From NCBI RefSeq assembly GCF_002386445.1, contig NZ_DGIR01000021.1, positions 223,486-287,485 on the forward strand: 64,000 nt of DNA. The letters run 5' to 3'. The DNA is from Pseudomonas sp. UBA4617. Its GTDB lineage: Bacteria; Pseudomonadota; Gammaproteobacteria; Pseudomonadales; Pseudomonadaceae. Within the stretch, counting starts at the first letter, position 1. Each line of letters begins with the position of its first letter. A program made the position numbers and the translations under genes. The notes below the pieces were generated by a model. That model searched no databases. It was not told the DNA's origin and saw only the letters and a list, made by a program, of their open reading frames with translations. Shown piece after piece: positions 9,101 to 17,609 of this stretch.

Positions 9101-10000
9101 TCACAGCAGATTGCGCTTCAGCTCGGCAATGTGCTCCGGGCCGATGCCACAGCAGCCACCAACCATGCTGGCACCACGCTTGCGCCAGTCCGCGGCCCAG
9201 GCCAGGTAACCGGGCGGGTCGAGGTCTTCGCGCAGCTCATCCAGGCCGTCATTGGCGGTGGCTTCCTTCGGTTGCGGCGGGAAGGCGTTGGCATAGGCGC
9301 CGATGGCCACGTCAGCGTTGTGTCGCTCGATCACCGAGCGCGCCACATCCACTGCAGCGCCGATGACCTCGGGTTGGCTGCAGTTGAACAGCACGGCCGC
9401 CGCCCCCAGGCCAACCACAGCTTCGATGGCCTCGGCCACCGGCTCGCCGGAACGCAGGCGCGGGGTTTCGTCCACGTCCTCGTCCTGCAAGGTGAACGAT
9501 ACCCAGAACGGCTTGCCGTCTTCCGGCAAGTGGGCGTGGATAGCCCGTACTTCGGCAACCGAGCTCTGGGTTTCGGCCAGCCACAGGTCGACATGCGGAG
9601 CCAAGCCCTGCAACAGCGGCGACAGCACTTCCTCGACGCGCTCGGGCTGGAACAGGTCCGGGCGGTAGGAACCGAACAGCGGCGGCAGCGAACCTGCAAC
9701 CTTGACCGGGTGCGCGCCAACATCGGCCGCGTGCCGCGCCAGTTGCCCTGCGATATTGGCCAGCTGGCGCCCTTCCTTGGCAAAACGCTCCTCGCCAATG
9801 TGGAAAGGCACTACCGCATAACTGTTGCTGGTAATGACCTGGGCACCTGCGGCGATGAATGCGGCGTGAACGCCAACCACCGCTTCGGGCGCCTCGCTCA
9901 GCGCCAGGGCCGACCATTCAGGCTGGCGAAACGGCGCCCCACTGCGCTGCAGTTCACGGCCCATGCCACCGTCGAGAATCACCATCGCTCGCTGTTTCAT
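9101..10000 (-). CDS. Homocysteine S-methyltransferase family protein
   Basis: A 299-aa zinc-dependent methyltransferase of the MmuM/BHMT fold, expected to transfer a methyl group (from S-methylmethionine or a betaine-type donor) to homocysteine, giving methionine. The N-terminal ILDGGMGREL, the internal NCSQ motif and the C-terminal GGCCGIGP give the three zinc-ligand cysteines of the family. The start MKQRAMVILDGG is preferred; the frame is open for another 71 codons upstream into the divergent gene. It is divergent from an amino-acid ABC transporter and shares a 103-bp control region with it, suggesting linked uptake and use of a sulfur or methyl donor compound. Confidence 0.9.
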   Translation of the reverse strand: MKQRAMVILDGGMGRELQRSGAPFRQPEWSALALSEAPEAVVGVHAAFIAAGAQVITSNSYAVVPFHIGEERFAKEGRQLANIAGQLARHAADVGAHPVKVAGSLPPLFGSYRPDLFQPERVEEVLSPLLQGLAPHVDLWLAETQSSVAEVRAIHAHLPEDGKPFWVSFTLQDEDVDETPRLRSGEPVAEAIEAVVGLGAAAVLFNCSQPEVIGAAVDVARSVIERHNADVAIGAYANAFPPQPKEATANDGLDELREDLDPPGYLAWAADWRKRGASMVGGCCGIGPEHIAELKRNLL

Positions 10001-10021
10001 ATAACTACTCTGCAGGTTCTT

Positions 10022-10036
10022 ATGAATTAAATTCAT
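10022..10036. promoter_or_regulatory. Perfect palindrome in divergent control region (candidate operator)
   Basis: ATGAATT-A-AATTCAT is a 15-bp perfect palindrome in the AT-rich 103-bp space between the divergent methyltransferase and ABC transporter genes. The position suits a regulator acting on both promoters. The regulator is not identified. Confidence 0.4.
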
Positions 10037-10103
10037 TATGTGAGTTTGGTTTATAACTATTAAATACACTTTCTCCTCATTGGCCAACATTTCAGGTATG
10101 TAC

Positions 10104-10925
10104 ATGCGTTTTTCTACTGTGCTCGGTACGGGCCTCGTGCTGCTCGCGGCTGCTTCCCAGGCTTTTGCTGGCGCCACGCTGGAGCGGGTTGAATCGCGCA
10201 AGGAACTGGTCAACGTGCTGATGGAAAGCTACCCGCCATTCTCCTTCGTCAACGAGCAGAACCAGCTGGCTGGCTTCGACGTGGATGTGGCCAAGGCCGT
10301 GGCAGACAAGCTGGGCGTCAAGCTGCGCCTGGAGACCCCGTCGTGGGACGTGATCGCCGCTGGCCGCTGGAGTGGCCGCTATGACATCTGCATCTGCTCG
10401 ATGACCCCAAGCAAGGCCCGCGCCGAAGTGTTCGACTTCCCGGTGGAGTACTACGCCTCGCCTGCAGTGATCGTGGTCAACGCCAAGGATGAGCGCATCC
10501 ACGGTGCGAAGGACCTGGACGGCCGCAAGGTCGGCCTGACCAGTGCATCGAGCTACGAGAGCTACCTGAACAAGAACCTGGTGATCGAAGGCAAGGAAGA
10601 GCAGAAGATCGACTACCCCTTCGACTTCGTGCAGATCGCGCCGTACGACACCGACAACGTCGCCTTCCAGGACCTGGGCCTGGGCGCCGGCGTGCGCCTG
10701 GACGCCATCCTCACCAACCTGGTGACCGCGCAGCCGCGCCTGGACCAGGACAAGCGCTTCAAGCTGGCCGGCGCCCCGCTGTACGAAGAGCCGAACTCGG
10801 TGGCCATCGAAAAAGGCGACCCCGAGTGGGATGCCAAGGTACGCCAGGTGTTTGCCGAGCTGAAGGCTGATGGCACCCTGGCCAAGCTGTCGCAGAAATG
10901 GATCGGCGCCGATATCAGCAAATGA
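10104..10925 (+). CDS. ABC transporter substrate-binding protein, family 3 (amino acid type)
   Basis: A 273-aa periplasmic solute-binding protein. It has a Sec signal peptide (basic MRFS, hydrophobic core, cleavage likely after SQAFA) and a SBP_bac_3 domain with the usual YPPFSFVNEQNQLAGFDVDV opening and DGRKVGLTSASS hinge region. The second of two nearby ATGs was chosen because AGG lies 7 nt upstream of it. The permease gene follows with a 4-nt ATGA overlap. The ligand is presumably a polar or sulfur amino acid, inferred only from the divergent homocysteine methyltransferase. Confidence 0.9.
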   Translation: MRFSTVLGTGLVLLAAASQAFAGATLERVESRKELVNVLMESYPPFSFVNEQNQLAGFDVDVAKAVADKLGVKLRLETPSWDVIAAGRWSGRYDICICSMTPSKARAEVFDFPVEYYASPAVIVVNAKDERIHGAKDLDGRKVGLTSASSYESYLNKNLVIEGKEEQKIDYPFDFVQIAPYDTDNVAFQDLGLGAGVRLDAILTNLVTAQPRLDQDKRFKLAGAPLYEEPNSVAIEKGDPEWDAKVRQVFAELKADGTLAKLSQKWIGADISK

Positions 10926-11743
10926 GCACTTTCCCCCCGCCCCTCAAGCCCGTGGTGAAAACCACGGGTGCCAGCCTGTTAGGCTTTCGTACCCGCTTGC
11001 TGTTGACCTGGTTGGCGCTGTTCGGCCTGTTCGTCGCGTTTTTCCTCAGCTTCGACCTGAAGTTCTCGATCATCCTGGAGAAGTTCCCCAACCTTGCCGG
11101 TTTCAAGCTGGGGCCAAACGGCTTTCTCCAGGGTGCGGCGCTGACCCTGTTCCTGTGCCTGTGTTCGATGCTGGCGTCGGTGCTGTTCGGCTTTGCCGCG
11201 GCCTTGGCGCGCTTGTCGAACAGTGCGGTGCTGGTGGGCATCGCCAGCTTCTACACCTCGTTCTTCCGCGGCACGCCGCTGCTGATCCAGATCCTGCTGA
11301 TCTACCTGGGCCTGCCACAGCTAGGCCTGGTGCCGGGCGCCATCAGTGCCGGCATCATCGCCCTGTCGCTGAACTACGGCGCCTACCTGAGCGAGATCTT
11401 CCGCGCCGGCATCCTCGGTGTCGCCCGCGGGCAGCGTGAAGCGGCGCTGGCGCTGGGCATGCGCACGCCGCAGATCTTCTGGCACATCGTCCTGCCCCAG
11501 GCCATGCGCGTGATCATTCCACCGACGGCCAACCAGTTCATCTCGATGCTCAAGGACTCGTCGCTGATCTCGGTGATGGGCGTCTGGGAGGTGATGTTCC
11601 TGGCGCAGTCGTACGGGCGCTCGAGCTATCGCTACCTGGAGATGCTGACCACGGCAGCAGTCATCTACTGGGTGCTGTCGATACTGCTGGAACTGGTGCA
11701 GGCGCGGCTGGAGCGGCATTTTGGCCGGGCTTATCAGCGCTGA
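10922..11743 (+). CDS. Amino-acid ABC transporter permease (HisM/GlnP type)
   Basis: A 273-aa inner-membrane permease with about five or six hydrophobic segments. The conserved ABC-interaction (EAA) loop is seen at GQREAALALGMRTPQIFWHI, and the N-terminal FFRGTPLLIQILLIY signature is that of polar amino acid permeases. It starts at an ATGA overlap with the binding-protein gene, so the two are co-transcribed and translationally coupled. No ATPase gene follows: the next gene is mdh on the other strand. The energising subunit must be encoded elsewhere. Confidence 0.92.
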   Translation: MSTFPPPLKPVVKTTGASLLGFRTRLLLTWLALFGLFVAFFLSFDLKFSIILEKFPNLAGFKLGPNGFLQGAALTLFLCLCSMLASVLFGFAAALARLSNSAVLVGIASFYTSFFRGTPLLIQILLIYLGLPQLGLVPGAISAGIIALSLNYGAYLSEIFRAGILGVARGQREAALALGMRTPQIFWHIVLPQAMRVIIPPTANQFISMLKDSSLISVMGVWEVMFLAQSYGRSSYRYLEMLTTAAVIYWVLSILLELVQARLERHFGRAYQR

Positions 11744-11767
11744 GGGCCAGGCTCGGTAGGCAGCTTG

Positions 11768-11797
11768 CTGTGGGAGCGGGTGCGCCCGCTCCCACAG
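11768..11797. terminator. Hairpin between convergent genes (REP-like, probable bidirectional terminator)
   Basis: Perfect 13-bp stem (CTGTGGGAGCGGG / CCCGCTCCCACAG) with a 4-nt loop, placed exactly between the permease and the convergent mdh gene. It lacks a T-run. The sequence is that of P. putida REP elements. Confidence 0.6.
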
Positions 11798-11801
11798 AGA
11801 G

Positions 11802-12731
11802 TCACAGCGCTTTCATTTCGGCGATATCCCGCGCCACCTGATCGGCCGACTGGTCGAACATCGCCTGCTCCTGCGTATCCAACGGCAGCTCGATCACCCG
11901 CGCCAGCCCCTCCTCTGCCAGTACGCAAGGCACGCCCATGGCAATATCCTTGCGCCCATACTCGCCCTGCAGAATCGCTACTGCCGGCAAGATGCGGTTT
12001 CGCCCGTTGGCGATCGCATCCACCATCTGCGCAATGGCCACACCCGGCGCATCACAGGCGCTGCCCAGTTTCTTCAAGCCAAGGATCTCGCCGCCACCTT
12101 TGCGCGTGCGCTCGACGATCTGCTCGATCTGCTCACCGGACAGGAAGTGCGACAACGGCACCGAGCCGATCTGGCAGTAGCGCATCAGCGGCACCATGCT
12201 GTCGCCATGCCCGCCCAGCACCAGCGCGGTGATATCGCGGGCCGAGAAACCGGTCTGCTCGGCGATGAAGCACTTCATCCGCGCGGTATCCAGCACACCG
12301 GCCTGGCCGAACACCTTGTTGCGCCCTTGCCCGCTGAGGCTCCAGGCGCGGTAGGTGAGCACGTCGACCGGGTTGGACACTACCAGCACTGTAGCCGCCG
12401 GCGCATGATGCTTGATGTCCGCCATGATGCCGTCGAGGATGGGCAGGTTGGTCGCGAGTACATCCTGACGCGACTGGCCCGGCTTACGTGGCACGCCTGC
12501 GGTGATCACCACCAGCTCGGAACCCTGCAACAACTCGGCGTGGCCGCCGCCATGCACGCGGGTATCGGAACCTGATTCGACTGCCGCTTGCCACACGTCC
12601 AGCGCCTTGCCCTTGGCCATTTCACCCTGCACGTCCATCAGCACCAGTTCACGGCACAGCTCGTCCCGGGCAATGATCTGCGCCGCCGCCTCGCCGACAA
12701 TGCCGGCGCCTACGATTGACAGTTTGTTCAC
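11802..12731 (-). CDS. mdh: Malate dehydrogenase (LDH/MDH superfamily)
   Basis: A 309-aa NAD-dependent dehydrogenase, presumed to oxidise malate to oxaloacetate. It shows the Rossmann GAGIVG motif at the N-terminus, the mobile loop PRKPGQSRQD with substrate-binding arginines, NPVDVLT, and the catalytic histidine in LGGHGDSMVPL. The GTG start was chosen because it begins the nucleotide fold (MNKLSIVGAG) and GGGAGGT lies upstream; the frame is open 33 codons further. The MDH/LDH superfamily is mixed, so lactate specificity cannot be excluded, but the position agrees with the mdh gene of P. putida. Confidence 0.88.
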   Translation of the reverse strand: MNKLSIVGAGIVGEAAAQIIARDELCRELVLMDVQGEMAKGKALDVWQAAVESGSDTRVHGGGHAELLQGSELVVITAGVPRKPGQSRQDVLATNLPILDGIMADIKHHAPAATVLVVSNPVDVLTYRAWSLSGQGRNKVFGQAGVLDTARMKCFIAEQTGFSARDITALVLGGHGDSMVPLMRYCQIGSVPLSHFLSGEQIEQIVERTRKGGGEILGLKKLGSACDAPGVAIAQMVDAIANGRNRILPAVAILQGEYGRKDIAMGVPCVLAEEGLARVIELPLDTQEQAMFDQSADQVARDIAEMKAL

Positions 12732-13050
12732 CTGACACCTCCCAGCGGCGCGCGCCACCAGGAACACGCCTGCGTATAGAGATGAAGTATTGCCTGCCGG
12801 GGCTGAATGGCCAGTGGCGGGACGATGCACGGTAGTGACGACTGACCAGCTCAGCGCGCTCCAGCCAGCGCAGGGGCTTGCTCAACATGCGCTGGGGAGT
12901 GCCTATCATCTGCCGCTCGATGTCGGCGCGGTGCATCGTGCCGTATACCCCTGACGCACGCAGAGTCCCCAACGACCAGCAATTGCCCAGGCCGAGGCGT
13001 GGCCGACAGCCGGCGCGTTCAATGAGCGGCCTGCGATTGAGTGATAAGCG
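12732..13050. other. Intergenic, nothing recognised
   Basis: A 319-nt stretch between the mdh start and the traX-like stop. It holds the mdh ribosome-binding site and presumably its promoter. No RNA gene, clear repeat or credible ORF was seen. Confidence 0.4.
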
Positions 13051-13785
13051 CTACAACAGCTGGCGAATGCCCGACAGCGCCAGCAGGTGACCGGGGTAGA
13101 ACCAGTAGCTCCACTGCGTGACGGGCCAGACCTTGAACGGCAGGCGGGCCCGGAACAGGGCCAACCCAAGCAGCGGCGCCAGGGCTGCGGTCAGCAGCGC
13201 CAGGATCGCGAATGGCTCAAGCTGCGCAGCCCGCTCGAAGAGGTCGGTTCGCGTGTTGATCAGCACGCACAAAGCGACCGGGATGACCAGAAACCGCTCG
13301 GGGCGCTTGATTGCCAGCACCAGGGCCGCAGGGAGCAATACTCCGTAAAAACCGTACATCAACGGTTCGCTCAACACATAGCCCGCCACCATCGCAGCAC
13401 CCGCCACCAGCAGGCTTTCGAGGGTGCGGTGCTGCACTCCCCAAGCGACCATGAGGCCCAGCGCCAGGGTGACCAGCACGTTGAAGGTTTCCGAACTGCC
13501 GGCCAGCCGGTAAGGCACTTCGGAAAGCGCAGCGAACAGCAGCAGAAGTGCGAGGTAGCGACCGTTGCTGCGGGTGAACAACTCGCCTTGCGGGTTTCGC
13601 GAGACATTGATCGCCACTGCCAGGCAGAACAAGGGAAAGGACAGGCGGCCGAGCACGAACAGGCCAGAGGTCGCTGGCCAGGCCAACCGCATGTGGTCGA
13701 GCACCATGGTGACCAAGGCGATCCACTTGATCAGGTCCTGGCCGGTGTGCCGCGCTGCCACCGGGCAAACGGGGTCCGGCGTCAT
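13051..13785 (-). CDS. TraX family membrane protein
   Basis: A 244-aa polytopic membrane protein, with about seven or eight hydrophobic segments. The signature is LIKWIALVTMVLDHM near the N-terminus and the NVLVTLALG stretch, as in TraX, the F-pilin N-terminal acetylase. Chromosomal relatives are widespread in pseudomonads and their acyl acceptor is unknown. Its ATG overlaps the stop of the upstream YqaA-family gene by 4 nt, so the two form an operon. No conjugation genes are near, so a conjugative role is unlikely here. Confidence 0.85.
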   Translation of the reverse strand: MTPDPVCPVAARHTGQDLIKWIALVTMVLDHMRLAWPATSGLFVLGRLSFPLFCLAVAINVSRNPQGELFTRSNGRYLALLLLFAALSEVPYRLAGSSETFNVLVTLALGLMVAWGVQHRTLESLLVAGAAMVAGYVLSEPLMYGFYGVLLPAALVLAIKRPERFLVIPVALCVLINTRTDLFERAAQLEPFAILALLTAALAPLLGLALFRARLPFKVWPVTQWSYWFYPGHLLALSGIRQLL

Positions 13786-14222
13786 GGCATGCCCCCGAGC
13801 ACCACAAGCGTCAGCGCCAGGTAACGCCCGCCCTTGGCCAGGATGACCAGCAGCAGGAACCGCCAGAACGGTTCGCGCATGACCCCGGCCACCAGGGTGA
13901 TCGGATCGCCGATCAGCGGCACCCAGCTCAGCAGCAGTGACCAGTATCCGTAGCGCCGGTACATGACCTGCGCCTTCTCCAGCTTGGCCTCGCTGACCGG
14001 GAACCAGCGCTTGTGGCGGAAATGTTCGACGCCCCGGCCAAGCACCCAGTTCACCACTGAGCCAAGCACGTTGCCGGCAGTGGCCACCGCGACCAGTAGC
14101 ACCGCCAGGTAGTGCCCGGACACCAGCATCGCGACCAGCGCCGCTTCCGATTGCATGGGCAACACGGTTGCCGCTGCAAACGCGGCCAGGAACAGCCCGA
14201 GGTAGCTGGTGAGTTCGAACAC
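13782..14222 (-). CDS. YqaA family (SNARE-associated / DedA-like) membrane protein
   Basis: A 146-aa inner-membrane protein of the short YqaA branch of the DedA/VTT superfamily. Seen are the early acidic SEAALVAML stretch after the first hydrophobic segment, a GNVLGSVVNWVLGRG motif, and RYGYWSLLLSWVPLIGDPITLVAG as in YqaA. DedA relatives act in lipid carrier or small-molecule flux across the membrane; no substrate can be inferred here. First gene of a two-gene operon with the TraX-like gene. Confidence 0.88.
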   Translation of the reverse strand: MFELTSYLGLFLAAFAAATVLPMQSEAALVAMLVSGHYLAVLLVAVATAGNVLGSVVNWVLGRGVEHFRHKRWFPVSEAKLEKAQVMYRRYGYWSLLLSWVPLIGDPITLVAGVMREPFWRFLLLVILAKGGRYLALTLVVLGGMP

Positions 14223-14354
14223 GGCGCTACAGGTACCTGGTGATCTGCTTGCATTTGAGGAGCGGCCGATTGCTGTTGGGGCTCGGCCAGCGGGACGTTT
14301 CGCTGGCGATGCTAGCCCCCCTTGGGGAGAGGGTCAACGCGACATGGCCTGTAC

Positions 14355-14370
14355 TTGCCTGAGGAGGCAA
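14355..14370. promoter_or_regulatory. Inverted repeat upstream of chrA (possible operator)
   Basis: TTGCCT-GAGG-AGGCAA lies 140 nt before the chrA start, in the 288-nt gap shared with the divergent yqaA-like gene. A GGAAA ribosome-binding site precedes chrA. No other feature was recognised in this gap. Confidence 0.3.
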
Positions 14371-14510
14371 CCAACCTTCCGAGGGACCGGGTATAGAGCG
14401 TATCCTCGCAAACTTGTGAGAAAGCAATGGCAATCACAGCCAACTGACTACAGTTGCCGGGGGCATCTTCGATGGGCTGCTGACGGCTTTCGCAAGTAAG
14501 GAAATCGAAA

Positions 14511-15881
14511 ATGATTGATAGCCCCTCCGCCGCGAGCGAACAGTCAAAGCCGCACGCCGCCTTGCGGCCGGTCGGCCTGTTCGAGGCCTTCCTGTTCTGG
14601 CTCAAGCTGGGTTTCATCAGCTTTGGCGGGCCCGCCGGGCAGATTTCGATCATGCACCAGGAGCTGGTGGAGCGCCGCCGCTGGATCAGCGAAAAGCGTT
14701 TCCTGCATGCACTGAACTACTGCATGCTGCTGCCCGGCCCCGAGGCCCAGCAGCTCGCCACGTACATCGGCTGGCTGATGCACCGCACCTGGGGCGGCGT
14801 GATTGCCGGCGCGTTGTTCGTGCTGCCTTCACTGTTCATCCTGATTGGCTTGTCCTGGGTCTACATCGTCTTCGGCGATGTGCCGGTGGTCGCCGGCATC
14901 TTCTATGGCATCAAGCCGGCGGTCACCGCCATCGTCGTTCACGCGGCCCACCGGATCGGCTCGCGGGCGCTGAAGAACGCCTGGCTGTGGGCCATGGCCG
15001 CGGCCTCGTTCGTGGCCATCTTCGCGCTCAACGTGCCGTTCCCGCTGATCGTGCTGGCCGCCGCGCTGATCGGCTATGCAGGCGGCCGCTTTGCCCCGGA
15101 CAAGTTCGTGATCGGTGGTGGCCATGGCGCAGCGGAGAACAGCTATGGCCCGGCGCTGATCGATGACGACACACCGACGCCCGAACATGCCCGTTTCAGC
15201 TGGGGTCACCTGCTGCGCCTGCTGCTGGTCGGTGCTGCGCTGTGGTGCCTGCCCATGGCGCTGCTGACCTTGACGTTTGGCTGGGGTGCGACCCTGACCC
15301 AGATGGGCTGGTTCTTTACCAAGGCGGCGCTGTTGACCTTTGGCGGGGCCTACGCCGTGTTGCCCTATGTCTACCAGGGCGCAGTCGGGCATTACGGCTG
15401 GCTGTCACCGGCGCAGATGATCGACGGGCTCGCCCTGGGTGAAACCACGCCAGGGCCACTGATCATGGTGGTGGCTTTCGTCGGTTTCGTTGGGGGTTAC
15501 CTGCACCCGATGTTTGGCGCGGAACACCCGTTCCTCGCTGGCGCGGTCGCGGCCAGCCTGGTCACCTGGTTCACCTTCCTGCCGTCGTTCCTGTTCATTC
15601 TCGGCGGTGGGCCGCTGGTGGAATCGACGCATAACGAGGTGAAGTTCACTGCGCCGCTGACCGGGATTACGGCGGCGGTGGTCGGGGTGATCCTGAACCT
15701 GGCGATGTTCTTCGGCTATCACGTGCTTTGGCCGAAGGGGTTCGCTGGCGCGTTCGACTGGCCTTCGGCAGTGATTGCGGTTGCGGCGGCGGTGGCCTTG
15801 TTCCGCTTCAAGCGGAGGGTGATACAGGTGCTGTTTGGCTGTGCCGTGCTTGGCCTGGTGGTGCATTTGCTGCGGGTTTGA
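14511..15881 (+). CDS. chrA: Chromate transporter, long-chain CHR family
   Basis: A 456-aa inner-membrane protein with two homologous CHR halves, predicted to export chromate. The first half holds GFISFGGPAGQI and the MLLPGPEAQQLATYIGW motif; the second holds TFGGAYAVLPYV and the corresponding GETTPGPLIMVVAFVGF. Length and the duplicated motifs fit the bidomain type. The GTAAGGAAAT sequence before the ATG is a good ribosome-binding site. No chrB regulator is adjacent, so inducibility is uncertain. Confidence 0.93.
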   Translation: MIDSPSAASEQSKPHAALRPVGLFEAFLFWLKLGFISFGGPAGQISIMHQELVERRRWISEKRFLHALNYCMLLPGPEAQQLATYIGWLMHRTWGGVIAGALFVLPSLFILIGLSWVYIVFGDVPVVAGIFYGIKPAVTAIVVHAAHRIGSRALKNAWLWAMAAASFVAIFALNVPFPLIVLAAALIGYAGGRFAPDKFVIGGGHGAAENSYGPALIDDDTPTPEHARFSWGHLLRLLLVGAALWCLPMALLTLTFGWGATLTQMGWFFTKAALLTFGGAYAVLPYVYQGAVGHYGWLSPAQMIDGLALGETTPGPLIMVVAFVGFVGGYLHPMFGAEHPFLAGAVAASLVTWFTFLPSFLFILGGGPLVESTHNEVKFTAPLTGITAAVVGVILNLAMFFGYHVLWPKGFAGAFDWPSAVIAVAAAVALFRFKRRVIQVLFGCAVLGLVVHLLRV

Positions 15882-15959
15882 AACCAGGGGCAATTCACAG
15901 CCCCTGCTCAACGAGGAACGACCTGCCACAACTCGGAGATCACCTGGACGAACCCGAAA

Positions 15960-16320
15960 GTGCCGATGGCGACTGCGGAAACGGCCGAGATGATGCGCAT
16001 GAAGGAAACCGGCATTTTCTTGCGCAGTGGCCACCGGACCAACCCATTGTTGACGATGAAGGTCGGCCTGGTGTTGCAGATCGCCACCTATGCCCTGTTC
16101 GCCACGGGCGTGTCCGCCGCGCCCGCACTCTGCGCGCTGAGCCTGGCGCTAGGAGTGAGCAAGGCGTTCTTCACACCTGCGGCAAAGGCCGCCCTCGTCG
16201 CCCTGACACCGGGCGACAGCCACTACCTGCTGTTTTCCTTCCGAAGCACGGTCAACAACCTCGGCGTGGCGGTGGCGGCGCTGGGGGTGCTACTGGCCGT
16301 ACGCGCGCCCTCGGCGCCAT
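15960..16320 (+). pseudogene. Fragment of an MFS transporter
   Basis: A reading frame with three hydrophobic stretches, from LTMKVGLVLQIATYALFATG to SFRSTVNNLGVAVAALG, resembles helices 2-4 of a major facilitator protein, with the FRSTVNNLG loop. Both ends are missing and the frame ends where acetyltransferase-like sequence begins. Just upstream (about 15905-16034, minus strand), a frame ending FVQVISELWQVVPR looks like the C-terminus of another membrane protein, also cut off. Confidence 0.55.
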
Positions 16321-16321
16321 C

Positions 16322-16633
16322 ACGCTGACGCTGGACAAGACCCGCCTGGACATCCCTTACGGCCACGGCTTCCTCACCACCTCGACCTGGGCCGCCGGCA
16401 TCTCCCTGTGCGACGTCTTCGTTGACGAAGCGTACCGGGGTCGGGGCCTGGGGCGGCGCCTGTCGGAAACGTTGCTCGAAGTACCCGAGGTCCGTTCGCT
16501 CCGGCGCATCCTCCTGGCCACTACCACCGCTCCCTGGTTGTATGAAAAGATCGGCTTCACGCCGGTCAACCGGCCCAACTACCTGTGGCAACTCCACCGC
16601 CCGGACGTATACGCCCAGCCTTCCACCACGTGA
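16322..16633 (+). pseudogene. GNAT acetyltransferase remnant with internal deletion
   Basis: The frame starts with a GNAT N-terminus (LDKTRLDIPYGHGFLTTSTW, then AAGIS) and jumps straight to LCDVFVDEAYRGRGLGRRL, the acetyl-CoA-binding core, continuing to WLYEKIGFTPVNRPNY and a stop. About 35 residues between the first helix and strand 4 are missing compared with typical single-domain GNATs of about 140 aa. There is no start codon context. It abuts an MFS fragment on the left and a truncated Lrp gene on the right. Confidence 0.6.
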
Positions 16634-16639
16634 AATGAC

Positions 16640-17010
16640 TCAAGCGGATATCGAGAAGATCGGCAGGTCGCTGCTGGCGCGGATCTCACGTAGGCTGACT
16701 GAAGTCTTGATCTGTTTGACGCATTTGAGCGAACGCAACGTCAGCTCGACGAACTGCGAATAGATCTCCATGTTCGGGCAGACGATGTAGACCAGGAAAT
16801 CGAAGTCGCCGGTGACGTTGTACAGCGCCATCACTTCGGGCGAGGCGGTCAGCCGCTGTTCGAGGTCACGGGTGCATTCGGGGGTATGGGAATCCACCGA
16901 CAGCTGGATGAATGCCGTGATGTCGAAGCCCAGCACTTGCTTGTCGAGGATCGCCTGGTAGCGCTTGATATAGCCGTCGTCTTCCAGCCGCTTGAGCCGG
17001 TTTTTGCCGT
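16640..17010 (-). pseudogene. Lrp/AsnC-family regulator, 5'-truncated
   Basis: The minus strand encodes the end of the winged helix (NRLKRLEDDGYIKRYQAILD) and a complete ligand-sensing RAM domain (from VLGFDITAFIQLSV to VSLREIRASSDLPIF). Upstream of NRLKRL the sequence ceases to look like an Lrp helix-turn-helix and meets an in-frame stop. The first 40 or so residues are thus lost. An internal GTG (16936) could start a 98-aa RAM-only protein. The break lies next to the hipAB segment and probably marks an old insertion or deletion point. Confidence 0.7.
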
Positions 17011-17138
17011 TAGATCCCGCGTTTCGAGCGCCAGAAATTAGAAGCCTTTTGATTCAACTAATGGAATATCTATAAAAAGATCAGTTAGTTATGGCTATCG
17101 ACAAATAGGATGAGACTTTATTTGCATCCCAAATCAAT

Positions 17139-17609
17139 TCACCTTTCCTGACTGCTTTTCCGGCCCCGTGGCGACGCCGGCTTCGACACTGCCTTCTTCG
17201 CGTTGGCTGCTGCAGGGCTTTTCCCTCGTTTCGGTCCGGCTACCACGGAGGAACTGGCCTGCGGCGCGGCTACAGCCATTAGCCCACCAGCCTTCAACTG
17301 GCCGACATCGTTGCCGACGACCGTAGCAGTGGGCTTCTCTTTGGCAGTCATCACCATCCCCATCCGCACGCCAAACAGACGCAGCACGGCCTCCAGAGTG
17401 CTGAGCTTTGGATTCGACTTCCCGCTTTCCAGCTCGTACAGGCTTTTCGTGGATATCTTGCACATGGCCGCGAAGGTCTCTTGGTCAAGCCCGGTGACTT
17501 CGAGCCGCAGACGGCGGATGGATGTCCCAATTGCGTCGAGCCCAGCCGCGTTGCGCCTGACGATATCCTCTACGAGCTGAGCGCGCTCTTCAGGCTGTAG
17601 TTTTCTCAT
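17139..17609 (-). CDS. hipB: HipB-like antitoxin, XRE family with basic tail
   Basis: A 156-aa DNA-binding protein with a helix-turn-helix about residues 25-85 (QETFAAMCKISTKSLYELES, then GKSNPKLSTLEAVLRLFGV). It is followed by a long Ala/Lys/Pro/Ser-rich basic tail that is unusual for HipB and probably disordered. The ATG overlaps the hipA stop (ATGA), so hipA is the first gene and hipB the second, the reverse of the classical hipBA order. Expected to neutralise the HipA kinase and repress the operon through an operator upstream of hipA. An upstream in-frame GTG (17621) is a less likely start. Confidence 0.85.
   Translation of the reverse strand: MRKLQPEERAQLVEDIVRRNAAGLDAIGTSIRRLRLEVTGLDQETFAAMCKISTKSLYELESGKSNPKLSTLEAVLRLFGVRMGMVMTAKEKPTATVVGNDVGQLKAGGLMAVAAPQASSSVVAGPKRGKSPAAANAKKAVSKPASPRGRKSSQER

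Noticed and set aside
13051..13785. TraX-like gene as evidence of a conjugative element.
   Set aside because: No other transfer genes; TraX relatives are common chromosomal genes, and this one is in an operon with a DedA-like gene.
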